64,000 nt of DNA, taken from positions 231,573 to 295,572 of the forward strand of contig NZ_JAFFIW010000004.1 of the NCBI RefSeq assembly GCF_018588885.1. The letters are read 5' to 3'. The position numbers and the translations under genes were made by a program. The notes under the pieces were generated by a model. It saw only the letters and a list, made by a program, of their open reading frames with translations. It was not told where the DNA came from and ran no database searches. Shown in pieces: positions 17,606-26,535 of this stretch (positions are counted from its first letter, which is position 1; each line of letters begins with the position of its first letter). This DNA comes from Mesorhizobium sp. dw_380. GTDB lineage: Bacteria; Pseudomonadota; Alphaproteobacteria; Rhizobiales; Rhizobiaceae.

Positions 17606-18079
17606 ATGCGTCAGACGAAATTTGCGGCGGTGGCCATGATGGCGGCCGTCTTGACGATCACCGGGTGCACGACGAACAGCAGCGTCGACACGACCAAGAC
17701 CACGGCCATTCCGCCGGTGGCAAAAAACGTCGACACCTCTGATCTGGCGGAAGGAAAGGCGCAGTTTCGCGACGCCAATTATGGTCTCGCCGAACAGCAT
17801 TTCCGCAAGGCCGTCGAGATGAAGGCCGACAATGCGGAGGCCTGGATGGGGCTCGCCGCATCCTATGACGAGCTCGGCCGCTTCGACTTTGCCGACCGCG
17901 CCTACGGCCAGCTCCTGAAGGTCGCCGGCCGCAAACCGCAGATCGTCAACAATATGGGCTATTCGCAACTGTTGCGCGGCAACAAGAAGAAGGCCAGGGC
18001 GCTGCTGCTCGAGGCGAGGGCCGGCATGTCCGACCCCACGGTCGTCAACGCCAATCTCGCCTTGCTCGACAAGGGTTGA
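17606..18079 (+). CDS. TadD-like TPR lipoprotein
   Basis: A 157-residue lipoprotein with lipobox LTITGCTT after a short signal peptide (KFAAVAMMAAV). The mature protein has tetratricopeptide repeats: YGLAEQHFRKAVEMKADNAEAW and GRFDFADRAYGQLLKVAGRKP (each quoted in part) are TPR units. This matches TadD of Tad loci, a periplasmic TPR lipoprotein helping secretin assembly or localisation. The ATG at 17606 follows GGGGCAGGG; an upstream codon at 17558 would destroy the signal peptide. It is separated from tadC by 1.5 kb, so it likely has its own promoter. Confidence 0.82.
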   Translation: MRQTKFAAVAMMAAVLTITGCTTNSSVDTTKTTAIPPVAKNVDTSDLAEGKAQFRDANYGLAEQHFRKAVEMKADNAEAWMGLAASYDELGRFDFADRAYGQLLKVAGRKPQIVNNMGYSQLLRGNKKKARALLLEARAGMSDPTVVNANLALLDKG

Positions 18080-18252
18080 TGCCCGTTTGATCCTCGCGCC
18101 GGCCAGGGTGCGGTTTCGGGACAGGTGGTATCGACGCTTTGTAAACCGTAACCGCAGCTTGGGTCGAAAGATCGGCTGAAAACCATGTTCGAGGGCTGCC
18201 GCTGACCTAGAATGCAGAGCAACCGCCGACGCTCGAGAGGCCGCCGCCCGAT

Positions 18253-19428
18253 ATGTTGGATTTCAGTTCGCTCCTGCTCGCAGCCGCGTTGTCGGGTACC
18301 TGCCTGGCCGGCACCATGTTTGCCATCTGGTTCACCGCGCCGCGAGCGGGCTTCGTGCTGACGGTGGCGTGCGGCATTCTCGTGCTTGTCGCGCATGTGA
18401 TCCTGTTCTGGCGATACACCAGGGACCCTGATCCGCTGCTTTGCCAGATCGCGCTTGCGCTGCTCAGCCTGGGCTTCCTGATCCTATGCATCTCGGCCAT
18501 GCAGTATCTCGGCGTGCCGGACCATAGGCGCGTGGTTGTGCCGACGCTTGCCGTCATGGCTGTCTGCGCGGCCGTTACCTTCCTTGGCCTGGACGGCGTC
18601 GGCTTCGTCGTCACCTACGCGACGGTCACCGCACTGCTCTCCACGATCGGAGTCATGTTCTGGGTCAATGGCAGTCACGATCGCCGGATCCTGCTGGTGG
18701 TTTCGTTCCTGAGCGGCACCTGTGCGGTGTCGTTTGTGCTGTGCGGCGTGGTTCTGCTGGCCAAGGGGCAATGGACACTCGGGGCGGCGCCCGACAACTG
18801 GGCCGAGCGCCTGAATTCGGTCGTGGCGGTGGCCTGCATGACCGGTCTCGGCGCCCTTACGCTCTCCCTTCACCATCTGCAGGCGCAGATCGAGCTGAAG
18901 GCCGAGACGATGACCGATCCGTTGACCGGGCTGATGAACCGTCGCGGGTTGACGTCGCTCCATGGCGAGCGGCCCTTCGGTCCCTTCATGGCGATCGTCA
19001 TGTTCGACCTCGATCATTTCAAGAGGACGAACGACATCTATGGTCATCCCGTCGGGGACCAGGTGCTGTGCCGCTTCGCCGCCGTGATCAGGAAATATGC
19101 CAGGACCGGCGTCGATGCCTTTCGCCTGGGCGGCGAGGAGTTCGCCATCGTCATGTCGCGGATGACGGAAGAGCGAGCCTATGATCTCGCCAGCAAGATC
19201 GGTGTTGCCTTCGGCACCGAAGTCGTTGCCACCCCGCACGGTCCCTTGCGCAGCACGGTCAGCGGCGGCATCGGCTTTGGCGGCGCCGACGGCAGCAGCC
19301 TCGACGAGGTGCTGGCCGAGGCGGACGCGGCACTCTACGCCGCCAAGCGCGCCGGCCGGAATTGCGTCATCAGCCGCAAGAGGATGGGCAAGGCCGAACC
19401 GGTGAAGCCGGCCTTGCGCTCAGCGTAA
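18253..19428 (+). CDS. Membrane-bound diguanylate cyclase (GGDEF domain)
   Basis: A 391-residue protein. The N-terminal half (residues 1-210) has about seven hydrophobic segments and acts as a membrane sensor. The C-terminal GGDEF domain includes DPLTGLMNRRGLTSL, MFDLDHFKRTNDIYGHPVGD and the active-site loop LGGEEFAIV. The signature residues for GTP binding and c-di-GMP synthesis are intact. The product-inhibition I-site (RxxD five residues before GGEEF) is not in place here (RTGV instead), so feedback inhibition may be absent. Its stop touches the gcvP stop on the other strand. It may regulate the pilus or biofilm genes next door, but that is inference. Confidence 0.9.
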   Translation: MLDFSSLLLAAALSGTCLAGTMFAIWFTAPRAGFVLTVACGILVLVAHVILFWRYTRDPDPLLCQIALALLSLGFLILCISAMQYLGVPDHRRVVVPTLAVMAVCAAVTFLGLDGVGFVVTYATVTALLSTIGVMFWVNGSHDRRILLVVSFLSGTCAVSFVLCGVVLLAKGQWTLGAAPDNWAERLNSVVAVACMTGLGALTLSLHHLQAQIELKAETMTDPLTGLMNRRGLTSLHGERPFGPFMAIVMFDLDHFKRTNDIYGHPVGDQVLCRFAAVIRKYARTGVDAFRLGGEEFAIVMSRMTEERAYDLASKIGVAFGTEVVATPHGPLRSTVSGGIGFGGADGSSLDEVLAEADAALYAAKRAGRNCVISRKRMGKAEPVKPALRSA

Positions 19429-22239
19429 TTATTCCGCGGCACCCAAATAATCCGACAACGGCGGGCAGGAGCAGACCAGGTTGCGGTCGCCGGCGACATT
19501 GTCGATGCGCGACACCGGCGGCCAGTACTTTGCCGCTGTGTCGGCGTCGCCGGCGGGATAGGCTGCCTCCAGGCGCGAATAGGGATGGGTCCACTGACCG
19601 GCCAGCGCCTCGGCGGCGGTGTGCGGTGCGTTGACCAGCGGATTGTCGGCCAAAGGCCATTCGCCCTTGGCGACTTTCGCCGCTTCGCCCGCGATCGCAA
19701 TCATCGCCTCGCAGAAGCGGTCGAGTTCGCGCTTGGGCTCGGATTCGGTCGGCTCGACCATCAGCGTGCCGGCGACCGGGAACGACATTGTCGGCGCATG
19801 GAAGCCATAGTCGATCAGGCGCTTGGCGATATCGTCGACACTGATGCCGGCGCTCTCCTTGAGCACGCGGGTGTCGAGGATGCATTCATGCGCGATGCGA
19901 TCGTGCCGACCCTTGTAGAGGAGCGGGAAGTAGGGCGCGAGCCGTGTCGCCACATAGTTGGCCGAGATGATGGCAGTCTCCGTCGCCTGCTTCAGGCCAG
20001 CAGCGCCCATCATGCGAATGTACATCCAGGTGATCGGCAGGATGGAGGCGCTGCCGAATGGGGCAGCCGAAACGGCGTGCGCCGAGCCCTCGGTGACATG
20101 GCCCGGCAGATGGGGCTTCAGGTGGGCCTTGACGCCGATCGGACCAACGCCTGGACCACCGCCGCCATGCGGAATGCAGAAGGTCTTGTGCAGGTTCATG
20201 TGGCAGACATCGGCGCCGATGTCGGCGGGGCGGGCAAGGGCGACCAGCGCGTTGAGGTTGGCACCGTCGAAATAGACCTGGCCGCCATGCTCATGAATGA
20301 GGGCGCAGAGGTGCCGCGCGCCTTCCTCGTAGACGCCATGCGTCGACGGATAGGTGAACATCAGCGCCGCGAGATCTTTGGAATGCTCGTTGGCCTTGGC
20401 CCTCATATCGTCCATGTCGATGTTGCCGTCCTCCAGGCAGCGCACGACGACAACGCTCATGCCAGCCATTGCCGCACTCGCAGGATTGGTGCCATGCGCC
20501 GAGGAGGGAATCAGGCAGACGGTGCGATGGCCTTCGCCGCGCGCACGGTGATAGGCGCGGATGGCGAGCAGACCGGCATATTCGCCCTGGCTGCCGGCAT
20601 TGGGCTGCAGGCTGACCGCGTCGAAGCCGGTGATCTCCGATAGCCAGCCTTCGAGTTCGCCGATCATGGCGCGGTAACCGGCCGAATGCGCGGCCGGTGC
20701 GAAGGGATGCAAATTGGCGATTTCAGGCCAGCTCACCGGCATCATTTCGGCTGCGGCATTGAGCTTCATGGTGCAGGAGCCCAGCGGGATCATGGTGCGG
20801 TCGAGCGCCAGGTCCTTGTCGGCCAGCCGGCGCAGGAAGCGCATCATGTCGGTTTCCGACTTGTTCTCATGGAAAACCGGCTGGGTCAGAAACTCTTTTC
20901 CACGCGGCTTGCCGGGGGCTGCCCTGTCGGCCGAGGGAGCAGCCTTGGCGCCGAACAGGGCCGCGATCGCATCCAGATCGGCATCGGTCGAAGTCTCGTC
21001 GAAGCTGATGCCGACATGGTCGGCATCGATGACGCGCAGCAGTCGGCCGCTCTTTTCGGCGGCGGCTGCGATCTGCGCGGCCTTGCCCTTCGTCTCCACT
21101 GTCACTGTGTCGAAACGGCTGGCGCCGAGCACTGAAACACCTGCGGCCTTGAGGCCGCTTGCCAGACGGTTGGCCAGCGCGTGGATGCGGCCGGCAATCG
21201 CCTGCAGCCCGACTGGGCCGTGCCAGATGGCATAGGCCGTCGCCATGTTGGCGAGCAGCGCCTGCGCCGTGCAGATGTTGGAAGTCGCCTTGTCGCGGCG
21301 GATATGCTGCTCGCGCGTCTGCAAGGCGAGCCTGTAGCCTGGTCGGCCCTTGCTGTCGGTCGACTGGCCGACCAAGCGGCCGGGCATCAGCCGGGTCAGT
21401 CTGTCGGAGACGGCGCAATAGGCGGCATGCGGGCCGCCAAAACCCATCGGCACGCCAAAGCGCTGCATCGGGCCGACAGCGATGTCGGCGCCGAGCTTTG
21501 CCGGGGCGTCGGTCAGCGTCAGGCCAAGCGGATCGGCGATGAAGACGACCAGCGCGCCAGTCGCCCGGGCCTTGTCGATCGCCGCCTTGTGGTCGCCATA
21601 GACGCCAAACGTGTCCGGCCAGGAGACCAGCAAAGCGGCCGTGTTGCCGTCGATCTCCTCGCCGTCGATCTCGATGCCGAGCGGCTCGGCGCGGGTACGC
21701 ACGACATCCAGCGTCTGCGGGTGCGGCGTGCCGGCAAGAGCCACCTTGGTGCGCTTGTCGCGGTGGTGGCGCAGCGCAATGCCGACCGCTTCGGCGACCG
21801 CGGTTGCCTCATCAAGCAACGAGGCCGATGCCACCGGCAGGCCGGTCAGTTCGGTGACCAACGTCTGGAAATTGAACAGCATTTCGAGCCGGCCCTGGCT
21901 GATCTCGGCCTGATAGGGCGTATAGGCCGTGTACCAGGCCGGATTCTCGAACAAATTGCGCTGGATGACCGGCGGCACGTGGACGCCGTGATAACCGGCG
22001 CCGATGAAGCTCTTCAGCACCGTATTCTTCGCCATGATCTCCGACAATTCGGCCAACGCTTCGGCTTCGCTGGCCGGTGCGGGCAGGGTCAGCGGCGTGT
22101 CGAGGCGGATCGATCTCGGCACCGCCTGGCTGATCAGCGTCTCAACAGATGGAACGCCGATCACCGCAAGCATGGCCCTGACATCGTTGACATCAGGACC
22201 GATATGACGGGCCGAGAAGGGAGTGAGTGCTGTGGTCAT
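19429..22239 (-). CDS. gcvP: Glycine dehydrogenase (aminomethyl-transferring), P-protein
   Basis: A 936-residue single-chain P-protein of the glycine cleavage system, which decarboxylates glycine with PLP and loads the aminomethyl group onto GcvH. Landmarks are [18 protein letters not shown] near residue 80, [14 protein letters not shown], the linker to the C-terminal half with [15 protein letters not shown], and the PLP-lysine motif [14 protein letters not shown] at about residue 685. Length matches the long fused form found in proteobacteria. It is the last gene of gcvT-gcvH-gcvP, 18 bases after gcvH, and is under the glycine riboswitch at 23781-23960. Confidence 0.96.
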   Translation of the reverse strand: MTTALTPFSARHIGPDVNDVRAMLAVIGVPSVETLISQAVPRSIRLDTPLTLPAPASEAEALAELSEIMAKNTVLKSFIGAGYHGVHVPPVIQRNLFENPAWYTAYTPYQAEISQGRLEMLFNFQTLVTELTGLPVASASLLDEATAVAEAVGIALRHHRDKRTKVALAGTPHPQTLDVVRTRAEPLGIEIDGEEIDGNTAALLVSWPDTFGVYGDHKAAIDKARATGALVVFIADPLGLTLTDAPAKLGADIAVGPMQRFGVPMGFGGPHAAYCAVSDRLTRLMPGRLVGQSTDSKGRPGYRLALQTREQHIRRDKATSNICTAQALLANMATAYAIWHGPVGLQAIAGRIHALANRLASGLKAAGVSVLGASRFDTVTVETKGKAAQIAAAAEKSGRLLRVIDADHVGISFDETSTDADLDAIAALFGAKAAPSADRAAPGKPRGKEFLTQPVFHENKSETDMMRFLRRLADKDLALDRTMIPLGSCTMKLNAAAEMMPVSWPEIANLHPFAPAAHSAGYRAMIGELEGWLSEITGFDAVSLQPNAGSQGEYAGLLAIRAYHRARGEGHRTVCLIPSSAHGTNPASAAMAGMSVVVVRCLEDGNIDMDDMRAKANEHSKDLAALMFTYPSTHGVYEEGARHLCALIHEHGGQVYFDGANLNALVALARPADIGADVCHMNLHKTFCIPHGGGGPGVGPIGVKAHLKPHLPGHVTEGSAHAVSAAPFGSASILPITWMYIRMMGAAGLKQATETAIISANYVATRLAPYFPLLYKGRHDRIAHECILDTRVLKESAGISVDDIAKRLIDYGFHAPTMSFPVAGTLMVEPTESEPKRELDRFCEAMIAIAGEAAKVAKGEWPLADNPLVNAPHTAAEALAGQWTHPYSRLEAAYPAGDADTAAKYWPPVSRIDNVAGDRNLVCSCPPLSDYLGAAE

Positions 22240-22257
22240 CGTCTTTAAGTCCTGATT

Positions 22258-22626
22258 TCAGCCGATATGAGCTTTGTAGGCAGCCTCATCCATGAGGCCG
22301 GCGAGCTGGCTTTCGTCAGCCAGCTTCATCTTCCACAGCCAGCCGGCGCCGGTCGCCGCCGAGTTGACCAGCGATGGGTCCGAGGACAGCGTGCCGTTGG
22401 CCTCGGTGATCTCACCGTCGACCGGCGCATAGACGTCGGAGGCGGCCTTGACGGATTCGACCACGACGGCGGTGTCGCCCTTGGCGAGCTTCTTTCCCTT
22501 CTCGGGCAGTTCCACGAAGACGAGGTCGCCGAGCTGCTCCTGCGCATAGTCGGTGATGCCGACAGTTGCGATGCCGCCCTCGACGCGCAGCCATTCGTGA
22601 TCTGATGTGAAATAGGTTGTTGCCAT
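22258..22626 (-). CDS. gcvH: Glycine cleavage system H protein
   Basis: A 122-residue lipoyl carrier starting [12 protein letters not shown]. The lipoylation site lies in [15 protein letters not shown] with the modified Lys at residue 60, and [13 protein letters not shown] is the conserved preceding strand. I use the ATG at 22626 because family proteins start this way and GGATGATCTCC precedes it; three extra N-terminal residues are possible from 22635. It shuttles the aminomethyl group from GcvP to GcvT. Its start overlaps the end of gcvT, which indicates coupling. Confidence 0.96.
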   Translation of the reverse strand: MATTYFTSDHEWLRVEGGIATVGITDYAQEQLGDLVFVELPEKGKKLAKGDTAVVVESVKAASDVYAPVDGEITEANGTLSSDPSLVNSAATGAGWLWKMKLADESQLAGLMDEAAYKAHIG

Positions 22627-22631
22627 GGAGA

Positions 22632-23732
22632 TCATCCTTTGCGGTAGCGATGAGGGGTGAAGGGCAGGGAACTGATATCGACGGGAATTTTCGTGCCGCG
22701 CACATCGGCGAAAACCCTTATTCCCTGTTTTGCCAGCGATGCGGCGACATAGCCCATGGCGACCGGATGGCCGGCCGAGGGCCCGAAGCCGCCCGACGTG
22801 ACATGGCCGGCGGGATTGCCGTCGTCGTCAAAGAGCGCGGCGCCGGCGCGCACCGGCTGGCGGCCTTCCGGCTTCAGCCCGACGCGCTTTTGCGCCGGGC
22901 CCCGCTCCACGGCGGCGCGCAAGGCATCGGCGCCGATGAAAGCGCCGGCGGCCCTGATATCCTTGGGGATCGCCCACATCAGCGCTGCCGCGGCCGGGTC
23001 TATTTCCGGCGTGATGTCCTGGCCATGCAGGCACAGTCCCGCCTCCAGCCGCAGGCTGTCGCGGGCGGCTAGGCCGATCAAGAGCACGCGCTCATCTTCG
23101 AGTAGCTTCGTGACCAAATCCCGCGCATCGGCCTCCGGCAGGCCGATCTCGAAGCCGTCCTCGCCGGTATAGCCCGACCGGCTCATGAACCAGTTCCTGC
23201 GCGGTTCGACACCGTGCATGAACAGCAGCGAGCCGGTCTCGATGCCGGCACGGGACAGCACAGCCCAGGCTTCGGGCCCCTGGATGGCCAGGAAGACACG
23301 GTCGAGCGGCTCGACCTTGGCGTCGAAATCGGCTGCCAGCTCACGCAGATGCTTTTCGTCGGTGACGGCATTGCCGGCATTGGCGACCACCATGAAACGC
23401 TCTTCGCCGAGCCGGGTGACGATCAAATCGTCCAGAATGCCGCCGGCTTCGTTGAGGAAGAACGTCAGTTTGGATTGCGAAACCTCGAGCGCGCCGGCAT
23501 CCAGAGGGCAGGCGCGGTTAAGCAGCGCGACCGCTTGCGGCCCGCTGATCTCGAACAGCTTCATGTGAGAGATGTCGAAGAGACCCGCATGTTCGCGGGT
23601 GTGAAGGTGTTCCTTCATGACGCCGGCCGGATAGGTCAGCGGCATCGACCAGCCGGCAAAGGCGCCGAAGCGCGCGCCGGCGGCTGCGTGGATATCTTCG
23701 AGGGGAAGGTGTTTGCTGTCGTCGCCCGTCAT
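22632..23732 (-). CDS. gcvT: Aminomethyltransferase, T-protein
   Basis: A 366-residue tetrahydrofolate-dependent aminomethyltransferase. Residues 15-60 read [18 protein letters not shown] and [17 protein letters not shown], the GcvT N-terminal signature. [16 protein letters not shown] (about residue 186) and [17 protein letters not shown] (about residue 225) are the folate-site motifs, and [13 protein letters not shown] near residue 310 is in the C-terminal domain. It transfers the methylene group to THF and releases ammonia. It is the first gene of the operon, directly behind the riboswitch expression platform. Confidence 0.96.
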   Translation of the reverse strand: MTGDDSKHLPLEDIHAAAGARFGAFAGWSMPLTYPAGVMKEHLHTREHAGLFDISHMKLFEISGPQAVALLNRACPLDAGALEVSQSKLTFFLNEAGGILDDLIVTRLGEERFMVVANAGNAVTDEKHLRELAADFDAKVEPLDRVFLAIQGPEAWAVLSRAGIETGSLLFMHGVEPRRNWFMSRSGYTGEDGFEIGLPEADARDLVTKLLEDERVLLIGLAARDSLRLEAGLCLHGQDITPEIDPAAAALMWAIPKDIRAAGAFIGADALRAAVERGPAQKRVGLKPEGRQPVRAGAALFDDDGNPAGHVTSGGFGPSAGHPVAMGYVAASLAKQGIRVFADVRGTKIPVDISSLPFTPHRYRKG

Positions 23733-23780
23733 GTCGTCTCCAGAGTCGCACGCAATCGGCCGCGAATGGCGACCAGTCCG

Positions 23781-23960
23781 TGCCCCTCTGTCTGAAGCCT
23801 GAGAGACTCGCGCAGCCGGAACTCTGTCAGCGGCGCTTACACCTTCGGCGCGGGGGCAAGCCCCGACTTTCCAGAGTGTCTTTCCCGTCTACGGTTCTTT
23901 TGCCTGAGAGATTTCGGGCGATTTCCCCTTCGGCGGCAGCTCTCGCTGCTCTCTCCCGCA
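23781..23960 (-). promoter_or_regulatory. Tandem glycine riboswitch (gcvT leader)
   Basis: Read on the minus strand, the gcvT leader holds two glycine aptamers in series. The first begins GCGGGAGAGAGC, has the GCCGAAGGGG element and closes with AATCTCTCAGGC; a short linker with AAGA follows. The second has GCGCCGAAGGTG and closes with AGTCTCTCAGGC just upstream of gcvT. The repeated CTCTCAGGC closing element and the paired CGAAGG boxes are the consensus of glycine riboswitches. It should switch gcvTHP on when glycine is high, by transcription or translation; about 50 bases remain to the gcvT ATG for the expression platform. Confidence 0.93.
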
Positions 23961-23998
23961 AACAGGTAGGACTCAAAGCTTGAGCCCTCGACGCGCCA

Positions 23999-24027
23999 TC
24001 CATAGCCCGTCGGCGACACCTTGTCAC
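23999..24027 (-). promoter_or_regulatory. Candidate promoter for the gcv riboswitch/operon
   Basis: On the minus strand GTGACA and TATGGA are spaced by exactly 17 bases, about 30 bases upstream of the riboswitch. The -35 box matches TTGACA at five of six positions, but the -10 is weak. Position relative to the riboswitch supports the call. Confidence 0.4.
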
Positions 24028-24043
24028 CTCCCAGCGACATCAA

Positions 24044-24185
24044 AGGTGCATTGATATTCAGGTGATGCCGGCCTGCAAATGGCGGATTCCTGCGCTTCCG
24101 GTGCTCACGTACTTTAAGTACGCTTCGCTCCGGTTCTCGGAACCCACCATTTTCGACTCGGCCTGACCTGAATCTCAACACACCT
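24044..24185. repeat. 142-bp imperfect palindromic intergenic element
   Basis: The left half (from AGGTGCATTGATATTCAGGT) and the reverse complement of the right half (AGGTGTGTTGAGATTCAGGT) are closely alike along their whole length, so the element is one long imperfect hairpin. Its centre is the near-perfect CGTACTTTAAGTACG at 24108-24122. Its right end (from ACTCGGCCTGACCTG to 24178) recurs at 36483-36505. It lies upstream of the gcv riboswitch and upstream of the divergent gene at 24308. Such long palindromes are typical of rhizobial interspersed elements. Confidence 0.75.
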
Positions 24186-24307
24186 AAAGAGCGCCGCGCG
24201 ACAAGTCTTCGCTAACCACGCCGTTTGCCGGTTTTTCAAGACACTCCTGATATAGCAGGCTGATGTGACGTTTTGGGGCGGTGCTTGCCGGCGGATGGGG
24301 ACGACAA

Positions 24308-25309
24308 ATGGGCGAATTGATCATGAGCGCGCCGGTGGCGGGGCTGACGTCGAAAAATCGCATTGCTCCGGAAGATGTGGTGATGCTGCGCCGCGACGTG
24401 TTCGCCGACGGCGTGGTGACCCGAGGCGAGGCCGAGGCCTTGTTCGCGCTCGACCAGACGGCGCGAGAGAAATGCGCGGACTGGGCGCCGTTCTTCGTCG
24501 AGGCGGTCACCGACTATATCGTCCATCAGGAAAAGCCCTCGGGTTATATCTCGCAGGAAAACGCCGACTGGCTGATCCGCACGATCTCGCGTGACGGCAT
24601 GGTCGACAGCCGGACCGAACTCGAATTGCTGGTCCATGTGCTGGAAGAGGCGAAATCCTCGCCAAACCGGCTTTGCGCCTATGCGCTGGAGCAGGTCGCC
24701 CACGCTGTCATCGACGGCAAAGGGCCGCTGATGCTGGGCGGTGCGCTGGTGCCCGGACTGATCGCCAAGGCGGAGGTCGAGCTGCTGCGCCGCATCCTCC
24801 ATGCCCATGGCGGCGAGGGGAATATCGCCATCACCCGCGGCGAGGCCGAGGTGCTGTTCAGGATCAATGAACGGACCGGCCAGGCCAAGAACGATCCGTC
24901 CTGGAACGACCTGTTCGTCAAGGCGATCGCCAATTTCGTCATGTGCTCGGCCGGTTATGAAGCCCCGACCCGCGATGTGGCGCTGCGCCAGGAAACCTTC
25001 CTCGATCACGCCGATCCGGAAATCGGCGGCTTCTTCAGCCGCATGGTCTCCGGTGGCCTCGCCGGCATCATCGAGGCCTACCGGTCCCCGGACGATGTCG
25101 AGACCGAGTGGGAAGCCAGGAACAGGGCAGCCGAAGCACTCGCCCGTCGTGCCGAGACGATTGATGCCGGAGAAGCCAAATGGCTGGTCGAGCATATCGG
25201 CACCAACAGGCCTTTATACGAGAACGAACGCGCGCTGCTGACCTTGATCAAGCACGCCTCGCCGGAGATCCATCCGGCCCTCAAGCCGCTGCTCGACAAG
25301 GTTGCCTAG
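24308..25309 (+). CDS. Conserved hypothetical protein with an internal duplication
   Basis: A soluble 333-residue protein of unknown function. It is built from two copies of an A-B unit. A: MLRRDVFADGVVTRGEAEALF and, in the second half, LLRRILHAHGG then IAITRGEAEVLFRINE. B: ISQENADWLIRTISRDG and IDAGEAKWLVEHIGTNRP. The recurring pattern of an acidic loop followed by a helix with TRGEAExLF is reminiscent of TerB-like helical domains, but I cannot confirm that. I chose the ATG at 24308, with GGGGAC upstream; 24281 is an alternative. No signal peptide or TM segment. The stop overlaps the end of the convergent acetyltransferase. Confidence 0.8.
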   Translation: MGELIMSAPVAGLTSKNRIAPEDVVMLRRDVFADGVVTRGEAEALFALDQTAREKCADWAPFFVEAVTDYIVHQEKPSGYISQENADWLIRTISRDGMVDSRTELELLVHVLEEAKSSPNRLCAYALEQVAHAVIDGKGPLMLGGALVPGLIAKAEVELLRRILHAHGGEGNIAITRGEAEVLFRINERTGQAKNDPSWNDLFVKAIANFVMCSAGYEAPTRDVALRQETFLDHADPEIGGFFSRMVSGGLAGIIEAYRSPDDVETEWEARNRAAEALARRAETIDAGEAKWLVEHIGTNRPLYENERALLTLIKHASPEIHPALKPLLDKVA

Positions 25310-25743
25310 GCTGAGCTGTTCGCTGCGATCGTTTTGCAGAGGATGATGTTGGAATGGCCTTCAGGCCATCCTGCAAACTCAGCCATGCGCTCGAAGCCGG
25401 CCTTTTCGTATAGGCCCGGCGCCTGGAAGTCGTGGCTCGATACCCATATCCGACGGGCGCCGCGACTGGCAGCCTCCGCGACAAAAGCATCGAGCAACTG
25501 CCCTGCGTGGCCTCGACCTCGATAGGCCCCGTCAACCCACATCAATTTGAGTTCTGACGTGCCTGCCCAGGAATGGCCGGCCGCTACGCCAATTGCCCGC
25601 CCGGCATCGTCGCGGATGACGAAGGCTAGTCCCCGGTCATCGTCACGGGCTGTGAGGCGCCGGTTCTCGTTGTACAGATGATCCTCCAGCGCACTCAGCT
25701 CGACGGGCGACAGGTCGTGCTCAGCCTCCATCCGAATGGCCAT
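25306..25743 (-). CDS. GNAT family N-acetyltransferase
   Basis: A 145-residue acetyltransferase of the GNAT fold. Acetyl-CoA-binding motif A is LMWVDGAYRGRGHAGQLLDAF at about residues 74-94 (VDGAYRGRGHAGQLL core, R-x-x-G-x-G/A type), followed by ARRIWVSSHDFQAPGLYEKAGF, the usual motif B/C region. Substrate unknown. The start overlaps the stop of the molybdopterin oxidoreductase gene (TGATG), so it is translationally coupled to it although no functional link is obvious. A longer frame upstream to 26106 is antisense-free but overlaps that gene in another frame and is not credible. Confidence 0.88.
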   Translation of the reverse strand: MAIRMEAEHDLSPVELSALEDHLYNENRRLTARDDDRGLAFVIRDDAGRAIGVAAGHSWAGTSELKLMWVDGAYRGRGHAGQLLDAFVAEAASRGARRIWVSSHDFQAPGLYEKAGFERMAEFAGWPEGHSNIILCKTIAANSSA

Positions 25744-26534
25744 CAAATGCCGCCGTACCAGTCGTAGCCATTGTCTTCCCAATAGCCACCGCGACCGCCG
25801 CCGACATTGGCGAAGCCGTCGACAAGCTCGATCTTGTAGAGATATTTCGGCATCTTGTAGCCGAGCTGGCGCTCGACGCGGACGCGCAGCGGTGCGCCGT
25901 TCTCGACCGGCAGCGGCTTGCCGTTCAGGCCATAGGCCAGGATTGTCTGCGGGTGGCGGGCATCGATGAGGTCGATGCTGCCGTAATATTTGACGTCGCC
26001 GGACAGGCTGCGGTCGATCGTGTCGAGGCAATGGAACATGACGTAGCGCGCCTGCGGCTTGACCACCGCCTGGTCCAGCACCAGCGACAGCGGCGTGCCG
26101 GTCCATTTGGCGATGCAGCTCCAGCCTTCGACGCAGTCATGGCGGGTGATCTGGGTGCGGCTCGGCATGTTCATCAACTGCTCGCGGCTGAGCGACAGCG
26201 GCTTTTCGACGAGGCCTGAAACCTCCAGCCGCCAGTCGGCGAAATTGTTGGCAAGCAGACCCTTGTAGACATCGTCGTCCGGCGCCGTCACACCGTTCGG
26301 ACGCTGCGGCTGGCGGATGTCGGCTTCGGTGAATTCTGGCGCCAGCGCATCACGGCCGGCGAGCAGGCGCTGCGCGCGGTAGGTCAGGCCGTTGGCGTTT
26401 TCGAGGAAACCGCGCAGGCCGCTGCCGATGCTCAACTGGTTGTCGAAGGCGTCGCAGCCCGACAGCATGATGCCGGAGGCGCCGAGGCTGGCGGCGGTCA
26501 GGAACTTGCGGCGGCTGATTTCGAATTTGGCCAT
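25743..26534 (-). CDS. Tat-exported molybdopterin-dependent oxidoreductase (sulfite oxidase fold)
   Basis: A 263-residue protein starting MAKFEISRRKFLTAASLG, a Tat signal with RRKFL, followed by a lipobox-like LSGCDAF. The body is the sulfite-oxidase-type molybdopterin domain. RITRHDCVEGWSCIAKW (about residues 142-158) carries the Cys ligand of molybdenum, and later VMFHCLDTI and LPVENGAPLRVRVERQLGYK are conserved segments of the YedY/MsrP-like group. It probably acts in the periplasm as an oxidoreductase and takes or gives electrons through the cytochrome b encoded just upstream. Start 26534 fits the Tat signal; the frame extends further but overlaps that gene. Confidence 0.9.
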   Translation of the reverse strand: MAKFEISRRKFLTAASLGASGIMLSGCDAFDNQLSIGSGLRGFLENANGLTYRAQRLLAGRDALAPEFTEADIRQPQRPNGVTAPDDDVYKGLLANNFADWRLEVSGLVEKPLSLSREQLMNMPSRTQITRHDCVEGWSCIAKWTGTPLSLVLDQAVVKPQARYVMFHCLDTIDRSLSGDVKYYGSIDLIDARHPQTILAYGLNGKPLPVENGAPLRVRVERQLGYKMPKYLYKIELVDGFANVGGGRGGYWEDNGYDWYGGI

Positions 26535-26535
26535 G

